Source of the DNA: Bacteriovoracaceae bacterium | GTDB taxonomy: Bacteria > Bdellovibrionota > Bacteriovoracia > Bacteriovoracales > Bacteriovoracaceae | Length of the DNA stretch: 39,540 nucleotides | Assembly: GCA_947451425.1 (NCBI GenBank) | Contig: CANGAC010000007.1 | Span: 1 to 39,540, forward strand | Direction of reading: 5' to 3' | Shown: one piece after another, positions 33,739 to 39,540 of the stretch | Numbering within the stretch: position 1 is the stretch's first letter | How the letters are laid out: each line of letters begins with the position of its first letter | The notes under the pieces: generated by a model | The model's input: only the letters and a program-made list of their open reading frames with translations | Told to the model about the DNA's origin: nothing | The model's database searches: none | Translations under genes and position numbers: made by a program

Positions 33739-34902
33739 ATGTTGAAAGATTATATGTTCACGTCGGAGTCCGTTACTGAAGGTCATCCCGACAAAATCGC
33801 CGATCAGATTTCTGATGCTGTCCTCGATGCCATGCTCGCTCAGGATCCAAAGTCCCGCGTTGCCTGTGAAACTCTGATCACAACTGGTCTCGTCGTTGTG
33901 GCCGGTGAAATCACAACTGGTGCTAACGTTGATATTAACGAAACTGTTCGTAAGACCATCAAGAAGATTGGTTACGATCATTCCGATAAAGGCTTCGATG
34001 CCTCTACTTGCGGTGTCACTATTGCTGTTGGAAAACAGTCTCAGGATATCGCCATCGGCGTGAACGAAGGCGAAGGAAAACATCTCGATCAGGGTGCCGG
34101 AGACCAGGGTCTCATGTTCGGTTACGCGATCAATGAAACTGAATCTCTCATGCCGATGACGATCGATCTTTCTCACCGCCTTGCCCGTCGTCTCTCGGAA
34201 GTCCGTCACAATGGAACTCTGAAAGACCTCCGCGCTGATGGGAAGACTCAGGTCTCTGCTCAGTACGTAGACGGAAAACTCGCTCGCATTGATTCCATCG
34301 TTGTTTCTTCCCAGCACGCTGAGAGCATGACTCATAAGCAGATCGAAGAAGGGATCATGGAAGAAGTGATCAAGAAAATCGTTCCAGCGAACCTGATCGA
34401 TAAGAACACAAAATATTATATCAACCCAACTGGTCGCTTTGTTATCGGCGGTCCAATGGGGGATGCTGGTCTTACTGGTCGTAAGATCATCGTTGATACT
34501 TACGGCGGACATGGCGCTCACGGCGGCGGAGCTTTCTCAGGTAAAGATCCTTCGAAAGTCGATCGTTCAGCTGCGTATGCTGCCCGTCACATTGCTAAAA
34601 ACGTTGTCGGAGCAGGTCTTGCTGACCGAGCTCTCGTTCAGGTTGCTTACGCCATTGGTGTAGCTCGTCCGATGTCTCTTCTGATTGATACTTTCGGAAC
34701 TTCGAAAGTTGACGAGAAGAAGCTCACAGCGGCGATTAACGAGCTCTTCGATATGCGCCCTAAGGCAATCATCCAGCGCCTCGATCTCCTTCGTCCTATC
34801 TATTCTGAGACCGCAGCTTACGGTCACTTCGGAAGAACGTCGAAAGACGGCTTCACGTGGGAAAAACTGGATATGGTCGATAAACTGAAAAGTATGTTCT
34901 AA
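33739..34902 (+). CDS. metK: S-adenosylmethionine synthase
   Basis: A full-length 387-residue MetK that makes SAM from methionine and ATP. Hallmarks are [18 protein letters not shown] near the N-terminus, [12 protein letters not shown], the phosphate loop [21 protein letters not shown] and [24 protein letters not shown] precedes the ATG. It has a strong promoter and a strong terminator of its own, so it is a single-gene unit. Its codon choice (GCT, GGT, AAG, ATC) looks like that of a highly expressed gene. Confidence 0.98.
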   Translation: MLKDYMFTSESVTEGHPDKIADQISDAVLDAMLAQDPKSRVACETLITTGLVVVAGEITTGANVDINETVRKTIKKIGYDHSDKGFDASTCGVTIAVGKQSQDIAIGVNEGEGKHLDQGAGDQGLMFGYAINETESLMPMTIDLSHRLARRLSEVRHNGTLKDLRADGKTQVSAQYVDGKLARIDSIVVSSQHAESMTHKQIEEGIMEEVIKKIVPANLIDKNTKYYINPTGRFVIGGPMGDAGLTGRKIIVDTYGGHGAHGGGAFSGKDPSKVDRSAAYAARHIAKNVVGAGLADRALVQVAYAIGVARPMSLLIDTFGTSKVDEKKLTAAINELFDMRPKAIIQRLDLLRPIYSETAAYGHFGRTSKDGFTWEKLDMVDKLKSMF

Positions 34903-34905
34903 TCG

Positions 34906-34938
34906 AAAAAGGGCCGCATTATGCGGCCCTTTTTTTTT
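34906..34938 (+). terminator. Rho-independent terminator of metK
   Basis: GGGCCGC, loop ATTAT, GCGGCCC, followed by nine T residues and preceded by an A-run. Confidence 0.93.
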
Positions 34939-34951
34939 CCCTGAATTCCTC

Positions 34952-34957
34952 TAGAAT
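34952..34957 (+). promoter_or_regulatory. -10-like TAGAAT 6 bp before the small membrane protein ATG
   Basis: TAGAAT, then GTAAGC, then ATG. It lies right after the metK terminator, so the gene needs its own promoter. The -35 position falls in the terminator T-run. Confidence 0.5.
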
Positions 34958-34963
34958 GTAAGC

Positions 34964-35194
34964 ATGGTCGAACTCTATTTCATCGTAAGACACATTCCCT
35001 GGTGGTCAGTGCCCTTCATCATCATGGGCGGGGAGTTTGCGTACTTCGCCTGGCTTAAGAAGAAAAAAAAGACGGCCTACGCCTTTCTCATGCTCGCCTT
35101 CATCGGTTTTCTCGCGATCGGCTTCTATGTGTGGGCCGGCGGACCCAGCAAATCAGTTAAAATCCTGAAAAAGATGCATCGCGACTACGAATAG
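34964..35194 (+). CDS. Small two-helix membrane protein
   Basis: A 76-residue protein of unknown function with two membrane helices (~13-30, WWSVPFIIMGGEFAYFAWL; ~38-58, AYAFLMLAFIGFLAIGFYVW), joined by a basic KKKKK loop. The loop points to the cytoplasm by the positive-inside rule, so both ends face the periplasm. The tail is basic. It has no Shine-Dalgarno sequence but does have a TANNNT box. It stands alone between the metK terminator and the sigma-54 activator gene. Confidence 0.65.
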   Translation: MVELYFIVRHIPWWSVPFIIMGGEFAYFAWLKKKKKTAYAFLMLAFIGFLAIGFYVWAGGPSKSVKILKKMHRDYE

Positions 35195-35266
35195 ATAATA
35201 AAGTCTTACATTTGACACCCCCTAGGTAAATCACCAAACTTGTTAGCTTTTTTCCAAGTCTGAAAA

Positions 35267-35296
35267 TTGACACCCGTTTCAACGCTACAGTAAATT
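35267..35296 (+). promoter_or_regulatory. Predicted promoter of the sigma-54 activator gene
   Basis: -35 TTGACA (35267-35272, perfect), 18-bp spacer, -10 TAAATT (35291-35296). A GGAGG ribosome site follows before the ATG at 35317. A second TTGACA with the same CCC flank occurs 55 bp upstream (35212) without a matching -10. Confidence 0.6.
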
Positions 35297-35316
35297 GGAC
35301 TCTTCCCGGAGGACCA

Positions 35317-36828
35317 ATGGACGATCTGAATTTCCTTCATCAAAGCTTTGATGGAACGGCAAAAGAGCTACCGCCTGTCATCATCGTGGAAGACGATAAG
35401 CTGCTTGGCCTTTCCATCCGGAAGTACCTTGAGCAAACCTTAAAGCTCAAAGTTGAGCTCTACGAGAGTTCCGAAGAATGTCTTCTGAACTTCGCGAAGA
35501 ATCACCCGAAAGAAACTCCCTTCTGTCTCGTCACAGATATTTCTCTCGAGCAGGGCTCTGATGGCCTTCTCCTGATTGATATCCTGAAAGACAAGGGCTT
35601 CGAGTTTGTCTCGATCGTGATGACCGGATTTGCCTCGATTGAAACTGCGATTGCAGCGACCAAGAAAGGTGTCTTCCACTACCTCACAAAACCCTTCGAT
35701 CTCGAAAACTTAAAAAAACTCGTGACCCTCGCCCTTGAGACAAAGCTCAAGGCCCAGCTTCCGCGCGACCTCGCGATGGAAGGCGAAGGCGTATTCGCTG
35801 ACGGTGGAAAGGCCCGTCCGGCTTCAAGGCTCCGTCTTGATCGCCCGACAGTGGAAGATTCTTTCGAAGGCATGATCGGCCGCTCTCGCATCATGAGAGA
35901 CGTTTTTGATCGCATCCAGCGTGTTGCGAAGACTGATTCCACAATTCTCATCACGGGCCCATCTGGGACCGGGAAAGAGCTCGTGGCCAGTGCCATTCAC
36001 CGCCTCTCAGTTCGTGCGACAAAAAACAGAATCTCCGTTAACTGCGGAGCGATTCCTTCGGAACTCCTTGAGAGTGAACTTTTCGGTCACGTAAGAGGTG
36101 CCTTCACCGGTGCTATCTCAACCAGAAAAGGTCGCTTTGAACTCGCTCAGGGCGGGACGATTTTCCTCGATGAGATCGGCGATATGCCGCTTCTCCTTCA
36201 GGTAAAACTCCTTCGTGTGCTCCAGGAAAGAGTGATTGAGCCCGTTGGTTCTAACGAGAATATCGCCATCGATACTCGTGTCATCGCAGCGACTCACCGT
36301 GATCTTGAAAAATCCGTCGCTGAAGGAAAATTCCGCGAAGATCTTTTCTATCGCCTGAACGTGATTCCTATCCGGATGCCGGCCCTGAAAGAGCGCCGGG
36401 AAGATATCCCGCTTCTCATTTCTCACTTCCTTGACCGGTTTGTTTCCGCAGATCGCTCGAATGAAATCAGCTTCGCTCCACTCACGATGGAACTTCTCAT
36501 GGGCTACGACTGGCCGGGGAACGTGCGCGAGCTTGAGAACGTGATCGAGCGCATGGTAATCCTTCGCGGAGGAAATGAAATCCTTCCGGAAGACCTGCCG
36601 GCGAAAATTTTCCGCTCGAATCCACTTGCGACTCATCACTATAAGACTCTCTTTGAACTCCCTGAGCCGGGTGTGGATCTGAAGCAGATCCTCTCGGATA
36701 TCGAGGATTCCCTCATCATGCAAGCGATGAACCGCACTCGTGGGAATAAGAACCAGGCGTCCAAGCTCCTGACTCTTAACCGGACCACCCTGATTGAGAA
36801 GATGAAGAAGAAAAATCTCGAAATCTAA
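35317..36828 (+). CDS. NtrC-family sigma-54-dependent response regulator
   Basis: A 503-residue protein with three domains. Receiver (~20-140): acidic pair E25/D26/D27, phosphoacceptor D74, T103, K125 in YLTKPF. AAA+ (~180-415): Walker A GPSGTGKE (214-221), intact GAFTGA loop (261-266) that contacts sigma-54, Walker B GGTIFLDEIGDM. C-terminal Fis-type helix-turn-helix (~455-503): GNKNQASKLLTLNRTTLIEKMKKK. It should bind enhancer DNA and start transcription by sigma-54 polymerase once phosphorylated. No cognate kinase is next to it. A ~40-residue low-complexity linker (150-185) joins receiver and AAA+ domains. Single-gene unit with its own promoter and terminator. Confidence 0.95.
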   Translation: MDDLNFLHQSFDGTAKELPPVIIVEDDKLLGLSIRKYLEQTLKLKVELYESSEECLLNFAKNHPKETPFCLVTDISLEQGSDGLLLIDILKDKGFEFVSIVMTGFASIETAIAATKKGVFHYLTKPFDLENLKKLVTLALETKLKAQLPRDLAMEGEGVFADGGKARPASRLRLDRPTVEDSFEGMIGRSRIMRDVFDRIQRVAKTDSTILITGPSGTGKELVASAIHRLSVRATKNRISVNCGAIPSELLESELFGHVRGAFTGAISTRKGRFELAQGGTIFLDEIGDMPLLLQVKLLRVLQERVIEPVGSNENIAIDTRVIAATHRDLEKSVAEGKFREDLFYRLNVIPIRMPALKERREDIPLLISHFLDRFVSADRSNEISFAPLTMELLMGYDWPGNVRELENVIERMVILRGGNEILPEDLPAKIFRSNPLATHHYKTLFELPEPGVDLKQILSDIEDSLIMQAMNRTRGNKNQASKLLTLNRTTLIEKMKKKNLEI

Positions 36829-36834
36829 GTATGT

Positions 36835-36866
36835 AAAAAGGGGGTCTTCGGACCCCCTTTTTTTTT
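36835..36866 (+). terminator. Rho-independent terminator of the sigma-54 activator gene
   Basis: GGGGGTC, tetraloop TTCG, GACCCCC, then nine T residues, with an A-run on the left. Confidence 0.95.
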
Positions 36867-36891
36867 GCTTTGTTAAGACCGTGTGTGGCTT

Positions 36892-36901
36892 AGGTTAACC
36901 T
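36892..36901. promoter_or_regulatory. 10-bp palindrome AGGTTAACCT
   Basis: Perfect palindrome 85 bp upstream of the first secreted-protein gene, just after the terminator. It may be a regulator site; there is no other support. Confidence 0.25.
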
Positions 36902-36959
36902 TTCTCCAGCCCATTCCCACTCTCAAAAACGTTTCGTAGAAGTCACTTACACAAACAGA

Positions 36960-36978
36960 TTTGATCATTTCGATCAAA
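36960..36978 (+). promoter_or_regulatory. Inverted repeat abutting the ribosome site of the first secreted-protein gene
   Basis: TTTGATC, ATTTC, GATCAAA: a perfect 7-bp stem with 5-nt loop ending where AGGAG begins. It could be a repressor operator, or an mRNA hairpin that limits access to the ribosome site. Confidence 0.45.
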
Positions 36979-36986
36979 GGAGACTT

Positions 36987-37424
36987 ATGAAAAAGTTTAT
37001 CGCTCTTTTCGCTCTCGTTCTTTCAACAGTAGCTGCTGCTGAATCCACCATGATTTTCGAAGTTAACGACGACAGATATTACGATGTAGCTCCGGAATTC
37101 GAAGTAAACAAAGATCTCGGCCGCGCCTGGGTAAACGTTGTTCTTTCTGAGACAACTGGTGACAGCACTTTTTACGTTGATAACCGCGTGAAGATTGAAG
37201 GTCTTTCTTACGATGTTGCTTCTAAGAACATCATCCTCGAGAAGAACGGCGAAGAAATCGTATGCGGATCTATGTACAACAGAAGATGGGTACTTGATGG
37301 CGGAAGAAGCATTCGCAATTCAGGTCGCTGTAAATTCTCTGTTAAACACGCTAAGAAGCAGATTGATAACGGCTTCGAAGTGTACTCAATCCGTGTCATC
37401 CAGGTTTTCCTGAACGTTGAATAA
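36987..37424 (+). CDS. Secreted protein, tandem family member 1
   Basis: A 145-residue exported protein with a signal peptide cut after the AAA at ~18 (LSTVAAAES). Its mature C-terminal half, KIEGLSYDVASKNIILEKNGEEIVCGSM, then SGRCKFSVKHAKK and a final beta strand IRVIQVFLNVE, lines up with the same region in the next two secreted proteins: IEGL, V.CG.M, G.C.L. Two cysteines in these places are shared by all three and probably form a disulfide. It lacks the second cysteine pair of its relatives. No known family was recognised. AGGAG precedes the ATG. Codon use (GTT, GCT, AAC, AAG) suggests strong expression. It has its own terminator. Confidence 0.82.
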   Translation: MKKFIALFALVLSTVAAAESTMIFEVNDDRYYDVAPEFEVNKDLGRAWVNVVLSETTGDSTFYVDNRVKIEGLSYDVASKNIILEKNGEEIVCGSMYNRRWVLDGGRSIRNSGRCKFSVKHAKKQIDNGFEVYSIRVIQVFLNVE

Positions 37425-37438
37425 TTCTTTTTCTCATG

Positions 37439-37464
37439 AAGGGCCCTTCGGGGCCCTTTTTTTT
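37439..37464 (+). terminator. Rho-independent terminator after secreted protein 1
   Basis: AAGGGCCC, tetraloop TTCG, GGGCCCTT followed by six more T residues. Confidence 0.93.
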
Positions 37465-37500
37465 GGTGTCGTTTCGAACCACTCACTGTAAGAACCGGGC

Positions 37501-37518
37501 AGTTCGTATTACCGAACT
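37501..37518. promoter_or_regulatory. Inverted repeat AGTTCG-N6-CGAACT
   Basis: Perfect 6-bp arms around TATTAC, 29 bp upstream of a -35 box. The spacing suits a dimeric regulator acting on the promoter at 37548. Confidence 0.35.
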
Positions 37519-37547
37519 TACAGCGATTCTCGGGCCAAAAAGCACCT

Positions 37548-37577
37548 TTGACGTGCGCGTCTCCAGTGTTCTAAAAA
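37548..37577 (+). promoter_or_regulatory. Predicted promoter for the small ORF and secreted protein 2
   Basis: -35 TTGACG (37548-37553), 18-bp spacer, -10 TAAAAA (37572-37577). A start near 37584 would leave the 30-residue ORF (ATG at 37587) almost leaderless and give secreted protein 2 a leader of about 110 nt. Confidence 0.5.
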
Positions 37578-37586
37578 TAAACCATT

Positions 37587-37679
37587 ATGGAAAAGTTCAA
37601 ATTGAACCCCGTCTTATGGATATGTTTTTTCATGCTCGCGATTCTCATCGCGGCCCTGAGACTCGTCGGCATAAAATAA
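37587..37679 (+). CDS. Candidate 30-residue single-helix membrane peptide
   Basis: A short open frame, ATG to TAA, with 30 residues: a basic/polar N-terminus (MEKFKLNPV), one hydrophobic helix (LWICFFMLAILIAAL), and a basic end (RLVGIK). The shape is that of many real bacterial small membrane proteins. It sits right after a promoter-like sequence and 13 bp before the next gene. There is no Shine-Dalgarno sequence. It might instead be untranslated leader, so confidence is modest. Confidence 0.45.
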   Translation: MEKFKLNPVLWICFFMLAILIAALRLVGIK

Positions 37680-37692
37680 AAAGGAATTTCTC

Positions 37693-38133
37693 ATGAAATG
37701 TTTTGTTTTCGCTCTTCTCATGCTCTCAGTTTCTGTCTTCGCTGCTGAAGTTGTTGTCATGGATGTTCCAGCAAAAGGGACCTCGAGATCAGATGACGTT
37801 TCTGCGCGCTTCCTGATCGATCAGGTTGCTGGTACGGGAGCTGCTGAGCTTTCTGTGACTCGTGAACATGAGATCTGCCACCATGACCCTGAAAGCGGCC
37901 GGGATTGCACAACCTGGTCATCGTCAGTTCTCAATGAAAAAGCTCCGATTGAAGGCCTTACCGTTGTGGATAAGAAAGTCAGTGTTGGGAACGTCGATTG
38001 CGGCACCATGGGTGTTTCCCGCATCCTCAAAGTCCCGACCTTCTTCATGTCCGGCAACTGCACGCTTTCAGCAGACAGAGTGACTGTTGCGGGTGAAAAG
38101 CGCATCATCGTGAAGCTCATCACCAAAGAATAA
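37693..38133 (+). CDS. Secreted protein, tandem family member 2
   Basis: A 146-residue exported protein with a signal peptide ending VSVFAAE (cut after ~17-18). It is a clear paralog of the next gene: both begin the mature part with AEVVVMD(V/I)PA and share CG(T/K)MGVSR(I/L)LKVPTFFM(S/N)G(N/S)C near the end, then GEKR(I/L)IVK. Besides the shared C-terminal cysteine pair it has a second pair, EICHHDPESGRDC, closing an 8-residue loop. In the next paralog the same two cysteines flank a much longer loop. GGAAT-type ribosome site (AAAAGGAA) upstream. No known family recognised. Confidence 0.85.
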   Translation: MKCFVFALLMLSVSVFAAEVVVMDVPAKGTSRSDDVSARFLIDQVAGTGAAELSVTREHEICHHDPESGRDCTTWSSSVLNEKAPIEGLTVVDKKVSVGNVDCGTMGVSRILKVPTFFMSGNCTLSADRVTVAGEKRIIVKLITKE

Positions 38134-38140
38134 AGCCATT

Positions 38141-38158
38141 TGGGGCCTTAGGGCCCCA
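38141..38158 (+). terminator. GC-rich hairpin after secreted protein 2
   Basis: TGGGGCC, loop TTAG, GGCCCCA: strong 7-bp stem 7 bp past the stop codon. The following bases (TTATGATG) lack a T-run, so termination may be partial or the hairpin may protect the mRNA end. Confidence 0.55.
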
Positions 38159-38268
38159 TTATGATGCCTGGCCTAAGTTTTGACCCGGTAAAAATGCCAA
38201 TCCTTCCTTCCTTAACCGTTCACGTCTTTGGTAAATAAATCTCACCAAAATTTCCCCATGGAGAAACT

Positions 38269-38772
38269 ATGAAAAAATTATTTTTCGCCCTTTTGATTTC
38301 TGTTCCTGCCTTCGCTGCTGAAGTTGTCGTTATGGACATCCCGGCTGTTGACCTCAGAGGTGCAGATTCTGTTGAGACAAGATTCATTGTGAACGAAGCA
38401 GCTGGCACTGTTGATGCCCGTATGGATGCTTCTCAGACGTTCACTGAGTGCTTCGGCGGCGGCATGGGTGGCGGTTATTATCCGTACCCAGGTGGATACA
38501 ATCGTGGTGGTTACTACCCAGGACCATATGGTCAGCAGTACCGTAACTGTGTGACTTCAGTTCGTAACATCATGACTATGACTGAAGAAGTTCCAGGCAT
38601 GACTGTGACTGATAAAGTTGTGAGCCTCAATGGCGTTAACTGCGGAAAAATGGGCGTATCCCGCGTTCTTAAAGTTCCTACGTTCTTCATGAACGGAAGC
38701 TGTAAGCTCGTTGAGAAAATGGAAAGAGTAAACGGTGAGAAGAGACTCATCGTAAAAGTCGTTACTAAGTAA
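38269..38772 (+). CDS. Secreted protein, tandem family member 3, with Gly/Tyr/Pro-rich loop
   Basis: A 167-residue exported protein (signal peptide ending SVPAFAAE) and a close paralog of the preceding secreted protein. Between the first cysteine pair, where the sibling has 8 residues, this protein carries about 33 residues made of Gly, Tyr, Pro and Asn (GGGMGGGYYPYPGG, then GGYYPGPYGQQ). The flanking cysteines, ECF and RNC, should close the loop by a disulfide. Tyr/Gly-rich stretches like this are common in adhesive or structural surface proteins. GGAG before the ATG; a strong terminator follows. Function unknown. Confidence 0.85.
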   Translation: MKKLFFALLISVPAFAAEVVVMDIPAVDLRGADSVETRFIVNEAAGTVDARMDASQTFTECFGGGMGGGYYPYPGGYNRGGYYPGPYGQQYRNCVTSVRNIMTMTEEVPGMTVTDKVVSLNGVNCGKMGVSRVLKVPTFFMNGSCKLVEKMERVNGEKRLIVKVVTK

Positions 38773-38780
38773 TCCAAAAA

Positions 38781-38810
38781 GAAAAAGGGAGCTTTGGCTC
38801 CCTTTTTCTT
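38781..38810. terminator. Bidirectional terminator between secreted protein 3 and the MCE gene
   Basis: GAAAAAGGGAGC, loop TTTG, GCTCCCTTTTTC: a 12-bp perfect stem with T-rich flank right and A-rich flank left. It serves both convergent genes. Confidence 0.92.
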
Positions 38811-39540
38811 TATTCTTTTCTCTTCTCTGAGTTCTTGATCGATTCTCTGATAAAATATTTGATGACCTTGTTTCGCTGGGCCCCGCCGAGGAGACCTCGC
38901 AGTTCCTCATGGAGGGAATCATCATAGATGAGGGAATTCATCGTGCCCGGGCCTTTCTCGATCCGTGACATGATTCTTTCCATCGATCCCATGCTCTTAT
39001 TCACACTCGAAACCATGGTCCCGAGATGAGCTTCTTTCAGTTCACGTGAAACCACTTCGAGGTTCGCTGACGCCTTGTTGATGGAGTTCATCGTGTCGAC
39101 GATTTTCTTTCCGTCTTCCATGCTGGTGAGGATGTTATCCATCTTGATGAGAATTTTATCTGTGACATCGGCAATGGACTGCCCCTTGGTCATCATGGCT
39201 GCAAGTCCCGGAGAATTGTCCGAAGTCAGAATATCTTTTTCCGGATCGAAGGCGCCGCCTTCTTTTGAGCCACCTTTAATCTCGAGAAATTTATCGCCCA
39301 CAAGGCCCGCGTTGGAAACGGAAACCGTTGTATCTTTCCTGATCCACGGAAGTTCTCTTTCTAAGACGGTGAAAATGATTTCCACTTCATCTTCACTGAC
39401 GATTTCAATGGAGGACACAGAACCCACGCGGATCCCTTTCAGTTCGACGTAAGAGCCGGGCTTGAGATTGGAAACGTTTGAGACGCGCGCTTTTATGATC
39501 GCCTTGGGATCAAAAAGTGAACTCTCTTTCCCAATGCTCG
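38810..39540 (-). CDS. MlaD-like MCE-domain protein, C-terminal part (partial)
   Basis: The frame is open to the right edge (upstream residues read SNVSNLKPGSYVELKGIRVGSVSSIEIV), so the N-terminus lies outside. The visible MCE domain has LKPGSYVELKGIRVG, the core of 'GL..G..V...G..VG.V', and VSNAGLVGDKFLEIKGGS. A long helical C-terminus follows (~130 residues) with amphipathic repeats (DVTDKILIKMDNILTSMED, MSRIEKGPGTMNSLIYDD). MlaD-type proteins form rings in the periplasm anchored to the inner membrane and carry phospholipids between membranes; GPGT.NSL.YDD is common in their C-terminal helices. The rest of an mla operon probably lies beyond the window. Confidence 0.85.
   Translation of the reverse strand, partial: SIGKESSLFDPKAIIKARVSNVSNLKPGSYVELKGIRVGSVSSIEIVSEDEVEIIFTVLERELPWIRKDTTVSVSNAGLVGDKFLEIKGGSKEGGAFDPEKDILTSDNSPGLAAMMTKGQSIADVTDKILIKMDNILTSMEDGKKIVDTMNSINKASANLEVVSRELKEAHLGTMVSSVNKSMGSMERIMSRIEKGPGTMNSLIYDDSLHEELRGLLGGAQRNKVIKYFIRESIKNSEKRKE

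Noticed and set aside
33724-34521. 265-codon minus-strand open frame opposite metK
   Set aside because: metK is certain on the plus strand. The reverse frame has no ribosome site and its composition mirrors metK codons.
35212-35275. Two copies of TTGACACCC 55 bp apart as a direct-repeat element
   Set aside because: The second is the -35 of a good promoter. The first lacks a -10 and the repeats are only 9 bp, so they may be chance.
1-39540. CRISPR array, insertion sequence, prophage or tRNA gene
   Set aside because: No spaced direct repeats, transposase or integrase motifs, or cloverleaf sequences were found on reading both strands. A dedicated tRNA or repeat scan was not run.

Overview
The window looks like a chromosomal segment of a Gram-negative bacterium, most likely a Bdellovibrionota member of the Bacteriovorax/Peredibacter type. 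This is inferred from the gene mix: an LptF/G permease, an Mla (MCE) protein, an MsbA-like exporter, GmhB, a PilF-RodZ pair, a KtrAB pair, dimeric GlyRS beside PPDK, and many secreted proteins of no known family. No 16S or other marker allows a firm assignment. Coding density is very high on both strands. Several gene pairs overlap by 4 bp. No rRNA, tRNA, CRISPR array, insertion sequence or prophage is visible, and no stretch over 300 bp lacks a gene.

Layout. 1-3604: end of an LptF/G permease, then on the minus strand an RlmD-like rRNA methyltransferase, a PilF-like TPR lipoprotein and a RodZ-like protein. 3645-7256: a K+ uptake operon (KtrB, KtrA, HAMP-PAS sensor). 7337-12840: LepA, an unknown protein, GNAT, a membrane flippase-like protein, a nitrilase-fold amidase, a NifU-domain protein and a BamE-like protein. 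12886-15491: lone receiver protein, compact SF2 helicase overlapping RecO, GmhB. 15526-22173: MsbA-like exporter, short-chain dehydrogenase, glycyl-tRNA synthetase, pyruvate phosphate dikinase.

22174-26790 is the most unusual part. A small lipoprotein, an acyl carrier protein and a short acyl-adenylating enzyme are coupled directly to the ppdK stop codon. They converge on a membrane-anchored SGNH protein, which is divergent from an MBOAT acyltransferase. Together these supply the parts of a Dlt-type system: ligase (A), MBOAT (B), carrier (C) and SGNH (D). This suggests activation of an acyl or aminoacyl group in the cytoplasm and its export onto a cell-surface molecule; the substrate is unknown.

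26842-35194: beta-lactamase-fold hydrolase, App1-like phosphatase, TPR plus outer-membrane barrel protein, Mpl with a SleB-like lipoprotein, MetK and a small membrane protein. 35317-39540: a sigma-54 activator, three tandem homologous secreted proteins each with its own control signals, a 30-residue membrane peptide candidate, and the end of an MlaD-like protein.

A feature that cuts across the window is a TANNNT hexamer exactly 6 nt before the ATG of seven genes that lack a convincing Shine-Dalgarno sequence. This is what leaderless transcription would look like. Other genes have ordinary GGAG-type ribosome sites and, in some cases (metK, the sigma-54 activator), good -35/-10 promoters.
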